A stretch of DNA of 44,461 bases from a virus, in the IMG/VR virus record IMGVR_UViG_3300042380_000870, positions 1 through 44,461 of that record; one strand, 5' to 3'. The translations under genes were made by a program, and so were the position numbers. The notes under the pieces were generated by a model. It was not told the DNA's origin. It saw only the letters and a list, made by a program, of their open reading frames with translations, and made no database searches. This document shows, in pieces, positions 34,811 to 43,189 of the stretch (the stretch's first letter is position 1; every line of letters begins with the position of its first letter).

Positions 34811-35464
34811 ATGTTTATTTGTCTGGAAGGTATTGACGGCGCTGGCAAAAGTACGCAAGCGCGGTTGCTTTCTGATTACTTTGCGTGTCAAAAACGCCTA
34901 GTAGAGTTAGTTGCCGACCCGGGCACAACTAAAATCGGAAAGGCCATTCGACAAATACTGCTTGATAATGACGACCCGATTTCAGAGCGCGCGCAGATGT
35001 TACTTTTCTCTGCAGCCCGCGCGGAATTAAGCCATTACATTCAAAAGAAACTAAGCGACGCGTATTCAATTGTTTGCGATCGTTGGCTGCTGTCTACGCT
35101 CGTTTATCAGGTTGCGTTAAACGATACAGACGAGCGGCTCGTATACGACATTTTTGATCACACCGCTATTCGTCCAGATATCTGCGTTCTGCTAGACATA
35201 GATCCGGAGGACGCCGATTCGCGCAAACAGCACGAGACACGCAAAGACAGGTATGAGCGCGTTACGTTAGCTGAGAAAAAAATGATGCGCGCGGCTTATT
35301 TAGATTACGCCAGAAGGCTCGCGGTAACTGAGCCGAAAACAATCGTGGCTATTGTGCCCGCTTACGGCACAGTAGACGAGGTTAATCAACGGGTTTTAGA
35401 TGTCGTTTTGCGCGGAAAGGAATCCAATGCAAGGATTAAAGTTGCTGGCGCCCGTACTAACTAA
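34811..35464 (+). CDS. tmk: Thymidylate kinase, 217 aa
   Basis: P-loop nucleoside-monophosphate kinase. Walker A is GIDGAGKS (7-14). The dTMP-site motif DRWLLSTLVYQ begins at D90. VCVLLDIDPEDAD-like and RKDRYERV segments form the lid region. It phosphorylates dTMP to dTDP with ATP. The usual Arg-Glu-Pro-Gly motif appears as ADPGTTKIG, so the arginine is missing and Glu is Asp. Whether substrate range changes cannot be read here. Together with the thymidine kinase at 42223 and cytidine deaminase at 41852 it supports dTTP supply. Confidence 0.88.
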   Translation: MFICLEGIDGAGKSTQARLLSDYFACQKRLVELVADPGTTKIGKAIRQILLDNDDPISERAQMLLFSAARAELSHYIQKKLSDAYSIVCDRWLLSTLVYQVALNDTDERLVYDIFDHTAIRPDICVLLDIDPEDADSRKQHETRKDRYERVTLAEKKMMRAAYLDYARRLAVTEPKTIVAIVPAYGTVDEVNQRVLDVVLRGKESNARIKVAGARTN

Positions 35465-35882
35465 AGCAGATTTGCAGCATTTGTGCGGTGTTCTATTTGA
35501 TGTAGCGCAGCGCCACACTCCGAGCACCTCGTTTGCGGATATTAACGAGTTGCTCAATGCGGCACAGATAATGCAGTCTAACGGCATACCTGTGCAACCT
35601 GTGGCTAAAATCAAAGCGGCACTCGGCGATCATTCGTCTAGCGTGACAAAGCAGTCAAACGAATATCGGCTTTTAAAGGCTAGATACGCCGCGTGCCTGA
35701 GCACAATAGCCGATTTAGCTGGAAAACAACCAGTAAAAGCAAAAAGCGCCTTTCACTCCGGTATTCACGAAGGTTTACGGCGCGCGGCTAAAATTGCGAT
35801 AATGTTCTTGGATGATATAGTAGAGAATCGTCCGCTGCTGCCAAAGGGCGGAAAAATGAAAAAGTCTGATTTTGTGCGCTAG
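35427..35882 (+). CDS. Hypothetical protein, 151 aa
   Basis: Start chosen at ATG 35427 with AAAGGA upstream; it overlaps the thymidylate kinase by 38 bases. The protein looks helical and soluble, with a central Lys/Ser-rich stretch and a basic C-terminus. No family recognised. Its transition position between tmk and virion genes gives no strong clue. Confidence 0.68.
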   Translation: MQGLKLLAPVLTKADLQHLCGVLFDVAQRHTPSTSFADINELLNAAQIMQSNGIPVQPVAKIKAALGDHSSSVTKQSNEYRLLKARYAACLSTIADLAGKQPVKAKSAFHSGIHEGLRRAAKIAIMFLDDIVENRPLLPKGGKMKKSDFVR

Positions 35883-35897
35883 GAGATAATACGGCTT

Positions 35898-36215
35898 GTG
35901 GCTACGCTTAGTTTAAATACGGCTAACGAGATTGAGTTTAAAAACTTGACAGCCAATACGGCGCCGACAACTGCGCCGACAGTTCTGGCGCAAGTAGGCG
36001 AGTGGGAAGTTGGCAATCACGTTGATGCCGGCGTGGTTATAGACACTTACGGCGAATACCCGCCAATGCTTACCGCCAGCGACGCAAGAAAATTAGCCAA
36101 ATGGCTAGTCAGGGCGGCCGACAGCATCGATACAGCGCAAAACCAGCCAAAGAAGAAAAAACGGCAGCACTACGAAGAAGATGACGACGAGCAAACATAC
36201 AACTTCAAGGGCTAG
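35898..36215 (+). CDS. Hypothetical protein, 105 aa (GTG start)
   Basis: AGGAGA at the previous stop supports GTG 35898. A Thr-rich N-terminus, a compact middle and a charged tail (Lys-rich, then Glu/Asp-rich) are visible. The sequence GEWEVGNHVDAGVVIDTYGEYP suggests a small beta fold. It may be a small virion or tail-assembly protein, by position. Confidence 0.62.
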   Translation: MATLSLNTANEIEFKNLTANTAPTTAPTVLAQVGEWEVGNHVDAGVVIDTYGEYPPMLTASDARKLAKWLVRAADSIDTAQNQPKKKKRQHYEEDDDEQTYNFKG

Positions 36216-36218
36216 TAA

Positions 36219-36575
36219 ATGATAGACCAGAAAATTTCATCGTTGCCGCGCAAATACGCGCTCGCGACGTCGGATATGCTTCCGCTCGTCGACTCGCAAT
36301 TTGGGCCGGCTAATTATGTAAACAAAAAGACAACCGTCGGCGACTTAATGGCGCTGGCTGAAATTATCGTAAACAATCAAGTTAGCGCGTTGAACACAGT
36401 AGCTAGCGTTAACGGTTTTGGCGGCATAGTTGTGCTGTCAATTGACCAACTAGATAACGTTCGCGTAATTGTTCCGCAAGAGAATCAAGTGCTAGCCTAC
36501 GACTCAGCGCAATCTGACTGGGTTAACAAAAACTTGACCGATTTAGATCTAGTCCTCGACTGCGGTAATTTTTAA
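36219..36575 (+). CDS. Tail-fibre-like structural protein, 118 aa
   Basis: The opening KISSLPRKYALATSDMLPLVDS is the N-terminal motif common in phage tail and baseplate attachment proteins, and VNGFGGIVVLSIDQL matches a recurrent phage fibre segment. No enzymatic motif. It is the first of a run of short fibre-type genes and probably attaches or decorates the tail tip. Confidence 0.72.
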   Translation: MIDQKISSLPRKYALATSDMLPLVDSQFGPANYVNKKTTVGDLMALAEIIVNNQVSALNTVASVNGFGGIVVLSIDQLDNVRVIVPQENQVLAYDSAQSDWVNKNLTDLDLVLDCGNF

Positions 36576-36577
36576 CC

Positions 36578-37807
36578 ATGGCTTTTCAATTTCGTAGAGA
36601 CACCGCCGCCAACTGGGCTACAGCTAATCCTGTGCTTGCCCCAGGCGAGCCCGCGTACGAGCTCGACACGCGTGTCTTAAAAATTGGCGACGGGTTAGAA
36701 ACGTATAACAGATTGGCGCCGTACAGCTCCGGCGACAATGCAACAGCGGGCGGCCGGTTGTCCGTAATACAAAATGTTTCTGCGCCAGATCCTTGGGCCA
36801 CGTTGACTTGGAATACGTCAGCGGCAGTCGTATGGTACGTGCCGCATTCGTCTGACAAAATCACGTTATGGTCAGGCACAAACTGGCAGCAGTATACGTT
36901 TAACAATACGACTATGATTGGAATTGGCGGTTTACCGGCGTCCAAGAACTTCGATATTTTTGCGTATCAAGTAAACGGTGTTGTAACGTTAAGCGCGGTG
37001 CAGTGGACAAACAACACTACGCGCGCTGTTTCGCTTGTATCGCTAAACGGCGTTTTAGTGCGCAGCGGTATGGCAACAATGCGCTATATCGGCACCATTA
37101 GAACGAACACTACAGCCGGCACTACATCGGATTTGCTCGGCCGCCGACTCGTTTACAACTACTACAATCAGCTTGAGCGGCCGCTAGCTGTCGGACTGCC
37201 GTCGCCGCATACTTATTCCACGTCAGCGTGGCGTATTTGGAATAACTCCGTCGGTAGCGGCAACTGTTTGCAACTTGTGCTTGGCGTCCGGCAGCCTATA
37301 CCTGTTTTTGCGCAAAGTTTTGTACGGTACGGCTATTTTCATACGCGAATTATGGCAGGCACGCCGTACACCACCACAATTTCTGCGCCTCCAACTGGCT
37401 CTACAAACGTTAATGTCGCGGGCGGTAATCAGCTTGCGTTATCTGTTGTAGATGACAACGTAGTGCCAAATTTTACAACAGTGTCCGGCGCCAATATGCC
37501 GTCGGAGCCGCGACCGGTTATTACCGCGGTATCTGGCAATGTTGTTACGTTAAGCGCGCCGCTTACAGCAAACGTAAATACGCTTGACTCCGTAATTCTT
37601 GGTCCCGCAGCCCACACGATTGAGCCCGGCGGTAACGCAATTGCCCCGACAGCTTTAAGCGGGCAGGCGTCCGCTACGGTTGTGTCGTCTGGCATAGCCG
37701 CTGGTTTGACATTAGGTGGCTTTTGTTCGCTTGTCCCGTGTGAATACGGTATATCCGCGGATTCATACTTTACTAGCGGGCGATTAACTGCCCTACCAAT
37801 GATGTGA
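36578..37807 (+). CDS. Tail-fibre/receptor-binding protein, 409 aa
   Basis: The N-terminus reads FRRDTAANWATANPVLAPGEPAYE and then VLKIGDGLETYNRLAPY, the conserved fibre-attachment module of many phage tail fibres. The following 350 residues are Asn/Thr/Val/Gly-rich beta structure with many alternating hydrophobics, as in fibre shafts and receptor-binding tips. No chaperone-like C-terminus was noted. It likely binds the host surface. Confidence 0.8.
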   Translation: MAFQFRRDTAANWATANPVLAPGEPAYELDTRVLKIGDGLETYNRLAPYSSGDNATAGGRLSVIQNVSAPDPWATLTWNTSAAVVWYVPHSSDKITLWSGTNWQQYTFNNTTMIGIGGLPASKNFDIFAYQVNGVVTLSAVQWTNNTTRAVSLVSLNGVLVRSGMATMRYIGTIRTNTTAGTTSDLLGRRLVYNYYNQLERPLAVGLPSPHTYSTSAWRIWNNSVGSGNCLQLVLGVRQPIPVFAQSFVRYGYFHTRIMAGTPYTTTISAPPTGSTNVNVAGGNQLALSVVDDNVVPNFTTVSGANMPSEPRPVITAVSGNVVTLSAPLTANVNTLDSVILGPAAHTIEPGGNAIAPTALSGQASATVVSSGIAAGLTLGGFCSLVPCEYGISADSYFTSGRLTALPMM

Positions 37808-37812
37808 GCTAT

Positions 37813-38445
37813 ATGACTGAAAACCAAGACAATATGCCGGCGGAAAATACCGCGCCTGTTACGGCAAACCCGCCTCAACTAGCCGCGCCTCCGACAGTTG
37901 AAGTAAATTCTGCACACACTTTTTTCGCTGTAACTGGTGACGAACTAGCGCAACTGCATAAAGCTATTTCGGCTATTGCGCCCGTTTGCGGTGTTTCTGG
38001 CGCTGGGCCAGACATGTCACACTACCGCGTCGATTTTGAAGAGCATGCAACAGAAGCCCAGGTAAGCGAAGCTCTTGCGTTTTTACAAAATTGGCCGGAA
38101 TACAAAGAGCGGCAGCGCACAATTGCCCACAACTACACACTGCTCGAGAGCTGGTTTAACGAGCAAATTGCCGCGGGTTGCCTGGTGAGCGCCGGGTTTA
38201 CTCTTGGTTTGACAGATAGCGACGTGACTTTGTTAACTGGAAATTATGTGCTAGCCCAAGCCGCCGTTGCTGCAGGTATGCCTTTGCCGCCGATTATCGA
38301 TAAAAACCAGGCAGTACACGCTGTCGATACGATCGAAAATTTCACGGCAATAATGCTAGAATACGGAAATCGAAGGGCGGCACTTGCGCAAGAGTATGCT
38401 CAAAACAAAGCAGTTATTGACGAATTTGCTGCTTCAGCTCAGTAG
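37813..38445 (+). CDS. Hypothetical structural or assembly protein, 210 aa
   Basis: The start is ATG 37813; a GTG at 37804 overlapping the previous stop is possible. The N-terminal 40 residues are Pro/Asn-rich, and the rest is helical with Ala, Glu and Tyr. Its place inside the fibre cassette suggests a fibre assembly or tail protein. A fibre assembly chaperone is possible, but no family motif is visible. Confidence 0.62.
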   Translation: MTENQDNMPAENTAPVTANPPQLAAPPTVEVNSAHTFFAVTGDELAQLHKAISAIAPVCGVSGAGPDMSHYRVDFEEHATEAQVSEALAFLQNWPEYKERQRTIAHNYTLLESWFNEQIAAGCLVSAGFTLGLTDSDVTLLTGNYVLAQAAVAAGMPLPPIIDKNQAVHAVDTIENFTAIMLEYGNRRAALAQEYAQNKAVIDEFAASAQ

Positions 38446-38454
38446 GACTCAGCG

Positions 38455-39300
38455 ATGACTAAAGCTGTTAGAATTAAACGCCGCTTATCGGGGGAGCCGG
38501 GCGCGCCTTCGCAATTGTTAAACGCCGAACTTGCGTTTAACGAAATAAGCGGCGTATTGTACTATGGCCGCGGCTTAGAGCCAGATACAACAGCATCTGA
38601 GATTATTGAAATCGGCGGTTTTGGCGCGTTTGTCGGCCTCGCTGGTTCCCAACAAATTTCCGGCGAAAAAACGTTTCTTGACGACACGTTTTTCGCGGCA
38701 AACGTCCTCGCCCCAACACCGCCGACAAACGATTCGTCAAACAGATTGGCTACAACAGCCTTCGTTAAATCGCAAAATTACGCGACGCTTATAAACGGGC
38801 TTATTCCGGCAGAGCAGTTGCCCGGGTTCATCGACGATATTGTCGAATACGGCGACGAGAGTTACCTGCCGGAAGAGGGCGAAGCAGGCAAGTTGTATGT
38901 GATCAACAATACTGGCCGTGTGTATCGGTGGTCGGGGAGTATGTTTGTAGAGATTGTGGCGTCGCCCGGCACCACCGACGCCATTGCAGAAGGCTCCATA
39001 AACTTATTTTTAACGCCGGATCGTGTTTTCACATACTCGCCCGTCAAAAGCGTCGTTGGCCGGACTGGAGACGTATTTGTAACGCAAGACGACATCGGCC
39101 TAGCGAACGTAAACAACACCGCGGATATCGACAAGCCGATTTCTATAGCGATGCAATTTGCTTTAGATGCCAAAGCTGAATTGGTACACACGCACGTTAT
39201 AACAGACGTTGTAGACCTGTCGAGCACGTTAACGACTATAACGCAATCGCTGAGTCAAAAGGTCAATGTAACAGATATTATTGACGGCGGTGGCTTCTGA
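38455..39300 (+). CDS. Tail-fibre protein, 281 aa
   Basis: The N-terminus carries IKRRLSGEPGAPSQLLNAELAFNE, the fibre-attachment module. SGEKTFLDD with LATTAFVKSQNYA is a common fibre shaft segment. The C-terminal part has DDIGLANVNNTADIDKPIS and a final coiled Ser/Leu stretch (LSSTLTTITQSLSQK). The domain order is typical of long fibres, and this may be a partial or segmented fibre. Confidence 0.78.
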   Translation: MTKAVRIKRRLSGEPGAPSQLLNAELAFNEISGVLYYGRGLEPDTTASEIIEIGGFGAFVGLAGSQQISGEKTFLDDTFFAANVLAPTPPTNDSSNRLATTAFVKSQNYATLINGLIPAEQLPGFIDDIVEYGDESYLPEEGEAGKLYVINNTGRVYRWSGSMFVEIVASPGTTDAIAEGSINLFLTPDRVFTYSPVKSVVGRTGDVFVTQDDIGLANVNNTADIDKPISIAMQFALDAKAELVHTHVITDVVDLSSTLTTITQSLSQKVNVTDIIDGGGF

Positions 39301-39301
39301 C

Positions 39302-39580
39302 ATGGCAACAACGCAAAATATTATTGTCCACAGGCGTACTGCCGTACCCGGGCGTACGCCAACTGCTGCGCAACTAATGTTTGGCGAGTTTGGCATAAAT
39401 TACGTTGACGGGCGTGTATTTCTCAAAAAAGCAGACAGCACGGTACTGGATATCACGGAGCCGCTGTACAGTATTGATGGCGGTTTACTCGTCGGCACAA
39501 CGTCCGGTTTGCCGGCGCTGCTTACAGAAGCCGGTGCTGTGTTTTACACGGAAGATTTCAAACGAATTATCATCGGATAA
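39302..39580 (+). CDS. Short tail-fibre attachment protein, 92 aa
   Basis: Start ATG 39302, preferred over an in-frame TTG at 39281 in the preceding gene. It is essentially one fibre N-terminal module: HRRTAVPGRTPTAAQLMFGEFGINYVDGRVF, followed by a small beta domain. It is too short to reach a receptor alone, so it is probably an adaptor or a remnant of a shuffled fibre. Confidence 0.7.
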   Translation: MATTQNIIVHRRTAVPGRTPTAAQLMFGEFGINYVDGRVFLKKADSTVLDITEPLYSIDGGLLVGTTSGLPALLTEAGAVFYTEDFKRIIIG

Positions 39581-39592
39581 CGCGGTGCTGAA

Positions 39593-40162
39593 ATGCCTTT
39601 AGACGTAAAAATCTCAGAGCTTCCCCCGACATTTGCCGTCAATCCGGCCGACCTATTTATTGTTGTAGATCTGAGCGGCGCACCTACAACTAAAAAAATA
39701 CCTGCGTCTTATTTGGGCACACTCGCGCCAGTGCAGTCTGTCGCGGCAAAAACCGGCGCCGTTACTCTTGAAATTACAGACGTTACAGATCTGCAGTCGG
39801 CCCTTAATCAAAAACAAGTTGCGGGAAATTACGTCAAACTCGTTTGGGAAGCTCGAGAAATCAGCGGCACAGTAAATAATTACGCTGTCGGCTCAGCCAA
39901 TATGCTCGTAATTTCAGCTACTAACTCAGCCAAAATTACGGGTTTGACTGGCGGAACCGCGGCGAGTTGGGTGCGCCTCATAAACACAACGATTAATACA
40001 TTAACGCTAGCGCATCAAAGTTTGGATAGCCTCCCGGCAAATCGTATGATTATGGCATCAGGCGTAGATTACGTGCTTGGCGAAAATGAAGAAGCCGGCC
40101 TATTCTACGATCCGGTGTCTAGCCGATGGCGAGTTACGACATGTTGCGCAGCTCCGTATTGA
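39593..40162 (+). CDS. Tail-fibre protein, 189 aa
   Basis: N-terminal KISELPPTFAVNPADLFIVVD matches the same adaptor family as the 118-aa gene at 36219. AAKTGAVTLEITDVTDLQSALNQKQ follows, a shaft segment shared with the gene at 41305, and the C-terminus is a small beta domain ending in Trp/Cys-rich residues. The last 37 bases overlap the next glycosyltransferase. Confidence 0.75.
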   Translation: MPLDVKISELPPTFAVNPADLFIVVDLSGAPTTKKIPASYLGTLAPVQSVAAKTGAVTLEITDVTDLQSALNQKQVAGNYVKLVWEAREISGTVNNYAVGSANMLVISATNSAKITGLTGGTAASWVRLINTTINTLTLAHQSLDSLPANRMIMASGVDYVLGENEEAGLFYDPVSSRWRVTTCCAAPY

Positions 40163-41301
40163 TTGGCTCACGGTTACTTCGCGCAGCAAATTTTTTGCTA
40201 AAGACACAACTTGACGGCAAAACATTATCAAACCGTGTTCAGTGGCTAGACACGAAAGTCGAGCACCCTGACCGTGTCGCGCAATGGCTAGATGACGAAG
40301 CGAATAAACGCGGCGTCATACTTAGCGCGGCAGTTCGCGACCGGCTTATGCAGTTAGCCTTTCGCGGAAAAATACGAGCGCAGTACGCGCCGCTAATACG
40401 TCAAGATATTGGAATTGTTTTGGCGTACTACTCGCCGTGCAATTTCAAATTACCGCGCGCTAATTTGCTGCGTGTAGTGCAGCACTTTGCTGACGCCGGC
40501 TATCCAGTAGCAGTTGTCGAAGCTGTTATGCCGGGCGCAGTGCCGCTCACAGAGCTTCCAGAATGCTGTATACACAAACAAATACCGGCAACAGTTAAAA
40601 ACATATTGTTTTTGAAGGAAAATCTGTACAACATCGGGGCTGCGTTGTTGCCGCATCCAAAACTAGTATTTATGGATGCAGATCTAGAGTTCAGCCGACG
40701 CGATTGGCTCAATGCGACAAGTGAGCTACTCGAAGAATACGACGTCATGCAGCCGTTTTCAAATGCTGTTTGGCGTGCTCGTGATAACATAACTACGCTT
40801 ATCGACAGACGCTGCGCCGCGCATTGTCTAATGTACGACGAAGCGCCAAACGGCGACGTGTATCATCCAGGCTTCGCTTGGGCGTTTAGACGCGAGTTTT
40901 TTGAAGCCATAGGCGGCTGGTATGAAGATCATCCTGTTGGCGGCGGCGATACGGGCTTTTGGTTCGCGCTCGATAATAGAATGCCAAAAACATCAACAAT
41001 TAACTACTGGCTAAACTGCAACAACCTGTTTGCAACAACAAGAGCATTTTCTGCTTATCGCGCCCGGGTTCTCGCGTATAATCCAAAATTGACATATCTC
41101 AAAAACAACGCAGCGTTGCACTTGTGGCACGGAACACGCGAAAAACGGCAGTACGTCTCGCGCAATATCGATTATTTGCCGCCGCTTGTAGACAACGACT
41201 ATCCTGTTAAACGCGGCACGAATGGTTTAATGGAATGGTTAGACGAAAACAACGGCGTAAGATGCTTGCAGTATTTTCAAAGTAGAGAAGAAGACGGGTG
41301 A
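40126..41301 (+). CDS. Glycosyltransferase, GT-A fold, 391 aa
   Basis: GT2-like sequence. VFMDADLEF carries the DxD (D184-D186). HPGFAWAFRREFFEAIGGWYEDH followed by GGGDTGFWFA is the acceptor-side segment of galactosyltransferase-type C-terminal domains. The N-terminal 90 residues are basic and unassigned. No membrane segment. The start may be ATG 40126 or 40141. The gene overlaps the fibre gene before it and sits 3 bases before the next fibre gene, so it is made with fibres; virion or fibre glycosylation is a good guess but unproven. Confidence 0.82.
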   Translation: MASYDMLRSSVLIGSRLLRAANFLLKTQLDGKTLSNRVQWLDTKVEHPDRVAQWLDDEANKRGVILSAAVRDRLMQLAFRGKIRAQYAPLIRQDIGIVLAYYSPCNFKLPRANLLRVVQHFADAGYPVAVVEAVMPGAVPLTELPECCIHKQIPATVKNILFLKENLYNIGAALLPHPKLVFMDADLEFSRRDWLNATSELLEEYDVMQPFSNAVWRARDNITTLIDRRCAAHCLMYDEAPNGDVYHPGFAWAFRREFFEAIGGWYEDHPVGGGDTGFWFALDNRMPKTSTINYWLNCNNLFATTRAFSAYRARVLAYNPKLTYLKNNAALHLWHGTREKRQYVSRNIDYLPPLVDNDYPVKRGTNGLMEWLDENNGVRCLQYFQSREEDG

Positions 41302-41304
41302 TTT

Positions 41305-41820
41305 ATGGCATTGCACCAAACGTTCCAGCTTATTCAACTAAAACGCGGAACAGCTGCCGATTTGGTCGAGCTGAATCCGCTTCTCGAAGCAGGCGAGATA
41401 ATCATAGAACTAGACACCGGGCGATTTAAAATCGGCAACGGCGAGCTTTATTGGCTGCAGCTACCTTACGCGAATAGCTCTTCTGGCTACAGTTCTGTTG
41501 TTGCTTTGTCGGATGTGATTGGGCTGCAAACTGCGCTGAACAATAAACAACCAGCTGGGGATTACGCGTTAAACAGCGATCCGCGGCTAACTGACGCCCG
41601 CACGCCGGTTGCGCATACGCACACAATCGCCGACGTCGCCGGCTTGGACGAAGCGCTTGACCAAAAACAGCCAATCGGAGATTATGCGTTCTTCGTCGAC
41701 CCGCCGGCTAGCGCGTCGTCTTCTGGCGTTACTGGCGCGGTTGCGCGCGACACAAATTTTTTTTATGTGTGTGTTGCGCCTAATACCTGGATGCGCGCAG
41801 CGCTATCGACGTGGACTTGA
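41305..41820 (+). CDS. Tail-fibre protein, 171 aa
   Basis: Fibre-attachment module FQLIQLKRGTAADLVELNPLLEAGEI then GRFKIGNGELYWLQLPY. The middle has two related units, LSDVIGLQTALNNKQPAGDYAL and VAGLDEALDQKQPIGDYAFF, matching the unit in the gene at 39593. The C-terminus is a short Trp-containing beta domain. Probably a fibre or spike; the repeated units are sites for recombination between fibre genes. Confidence 0.78.
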   Translation: MALHQTFQLIQLKRGTAADLVELNPLLEAGEIIIELDTGRFKIGNGELYWLQLPYANSSSGYSSVVALSDVIGLQTALNNKQPAGDYALNSDPRLTDARTPVAHTHTIADVAGLDEALDQKQPIGDYAFFVDPPASASSSGVTGAVARDTNFFYVCVAPNTWMRAALSTWT

Positions 41821-41851
41821 CCCGCAAAATCTACTTGGTATAACCAGCACC

Positions 41852-42220
41852 ATGCACGACAATCCGCTTTTAGAGATGGCGCAAAAAATTGCTGTTAAAG
41901 CGCATGCGCCTTATTCTCGGTTTTACGTCGGCGCCGCGGCACAATTCAGCGATGGAAAAATTTACTGCGGCGTAAACGTAGAAAACAAGTCGTATGGGCT
42001 GACAATTTGCGCGGAGCGTTCGGCTATTTTTGCGGGTATTGCCGCCGGCAGCCGCAAACTTGATGCCATAGCCGTGTGCAGCCTAGCGCACGATAACTGC
42101 TATCCGTGTGGCGCATGCCTGCAAGTAATCGCAGAATTCGGCACGCCAGACACAAAAATCTTTGTTGGTCACGAAGTCATGACACTAAACGATGTTCTTC
42201 CAAAAAGGTTTGAGCTATAA
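41852..42220 (+). CDS. cdd: Cytidine deaminase, 122 aa
   Basis: The catalytic signature CAERS (C53, E55) and CYPCGAC (C86, C89) supply zinc ligands and the proton-shuttling Glu. Length and motifs match homotetrameric cytidine deaminase, which turns (deoxy)cytidine into (deoxy)uridine. The start is ATG 41852; an in-frame ATG at 41609 falls inside the fibre gene. The gene is followed 2 bases later by thymidine kinase, so both are probably cotranslated. Confidence 0.92.
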   Translation: MHDNPLLEMAQKIAVKAHAPYSRFYVGAAAQFSDGKIYCGVNVENKSYGLTICAERSAIFAGIAAGSRKLDAIAVCSLAHDNCYPCGACLQVIAEFGTPDTKIFVGHEVMTLNDVLPKRFEL

Positions 42221-42222
42221 GC

Positions 42223-42858
42223 ATGGCTAAGCTGTACTTCCGGTACGGTGTTGTTGGTAGCGCAAAAACTCTAAATCTTCTGGCCGTTGCGCACAATTAT
42301 CGACAGCAGCGCAAAAATGTATTGCTCATCAAGCCGGCCGTCGACACAAGATTCGGATCAAAAACAATCGGCACGCGAGCTGGTTTAACAGCCACGGCTG
42401 ATATTGTTGTGCCGGATAGCGGCGCACTAGATCTGACTGAAACAAAAAACGTTTCGTGCATTCTTGTAGATGAAGCGCAGTTCTTGCCGGTTACAACGGT
42501 AGAACGGCTACACAAGATTGCGCACGCTGTCGAAAACGGCATTCCCGTTATTTGTTATGGCCTGCGCACAGACTTCCGACTTGAATTATTTCCCGCGTCG
42601 AAACGGTTAATGGAGCTGGCCGATACGATAGAAGAGATCAAAACAACATGCACAGATTGCGATCGCAAGGCTGTGTTTAATCTGAAGATCAAAAACAACA
42701 AACCAGTATTAGACGGGCCAACCGTAGAGCTCGGGTTCGAAGACACGTATATTCCTGTGTGCGCGTCATGCTACGAGTTGCGGCATGTGCGTTATCTAGA
42801 GTGGAAGGACAATCAACGCAAACTTTGGGCAAAAGGAGTTCCGCATGACTTCGCCTGA
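42223..42858 (+). CDS. tdk: Thymidine kinase, 211 aa
   Basis: Type II thymidine kinase. The P-loop region is YGVVGSAKTLNLL (residues 8-20); the final Gly before Lys is Ala here. DEAQF (D83-F87) is the catalytic acidic motif, and ICYGLRTDFRLELF follows as the substrate lasso. A zinc site is formed by CTDC and CASC near residues 144-190. It phosphorylates thymidine or deoxyuridine. Paired with cytidine deaminase and thymidylate kinase it can make dTTP from salvage. Confidence 0.9.
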   Translation: MAKLYFRYGVVGSAKTLNLLAVAHNYRQQRKNVLLIKPAVDTRFGSKTIGTRAGLTATADIVVPDSGALDLTETKNVSCILVDEAQFLPVTTVERLHKIAHAVENGIPVICYGLRTDFRLELFPASKRLMELADTIEEIKTTCTDCDRKAVFNLKIKNNKPVLDGPTVELGFEDTYIPVCASCYELRHVRYLEWKDNQRKLWAKGVPHDFA

Positions 42859-43036
42859 GTACGTAACGCTTAAATTTGGGCCGGAGCAGCGGTATGAACT
42901 ACACATTCCGGTACCTGCGCGACAAGAGATTTCTGTCTTACGTCAAGCTCTGTTGGATTGTTTCTTCGAACTCGGCGACAAAATTGATTACAGCGATCCA
43001 AAACAGATGACATTTAGCTGGCATGACGCCGCCTAA
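42845..43036 (+). CDS. Small hypothetical protein, 63 aa
   Basis: Unknown. AAAGGAG lies just upstream inside tdk, which supports the start; it overlaps tdk by 14 bases. The protein looks compact and soluble, with YELHIPVPARQE and a helical segment. It is the last gene before the intergenic region at 43037-43242. Confidence 0.68.
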   Translation: MTSPEYVTLKFGPEQRYELHIPVPARQEISVLRQALLDCFFELGDKIDYSDPKQMTFSWHDAA

Positions 43037-43105
43037 ATACGACGAATTAAGCTGGCATATTAGATGGCGCGTAAAAAACGCAATACATACAAATACATTT
43101 ATCAA

Positions 43106-43167
43106 CTACGCGCTGGTAGCTAAAAAAAGGCAAACTTGCTCCTTTTTTTTTTAGCTACCAGCGCGTA
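43106..43167 (+). terminator. Very long inverted repeat, bidirectional terminator-like
   Basis: The first 16 bases (43106-43121, CTACGCGCTGGTAGCT) are exactly complementary to the last 16 of the repeat. Between them a seven-A tract faces a ten-T tract, closed by GG/CC and the loop CAAACTTGCT (43131-43140). The T-tract lies before the second arm, on the + strand, so it is inside the stem rather than after it. As a structure it may terminate on either strand or protect RNA. The gap 43037-43242 holds this and the promoter-like motif at 43190, nothing else that I can see. Confidence 0.8.
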
Positions 43168-43189
43168 GCTAAATAACGACAGAAAACAC

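Noticed and set aside
43054-43069. A third copy of the GGCATATT motif
   Set aside because: It matches GGCATATT but lacks GGTAT at the right spacing, so it is not counted.
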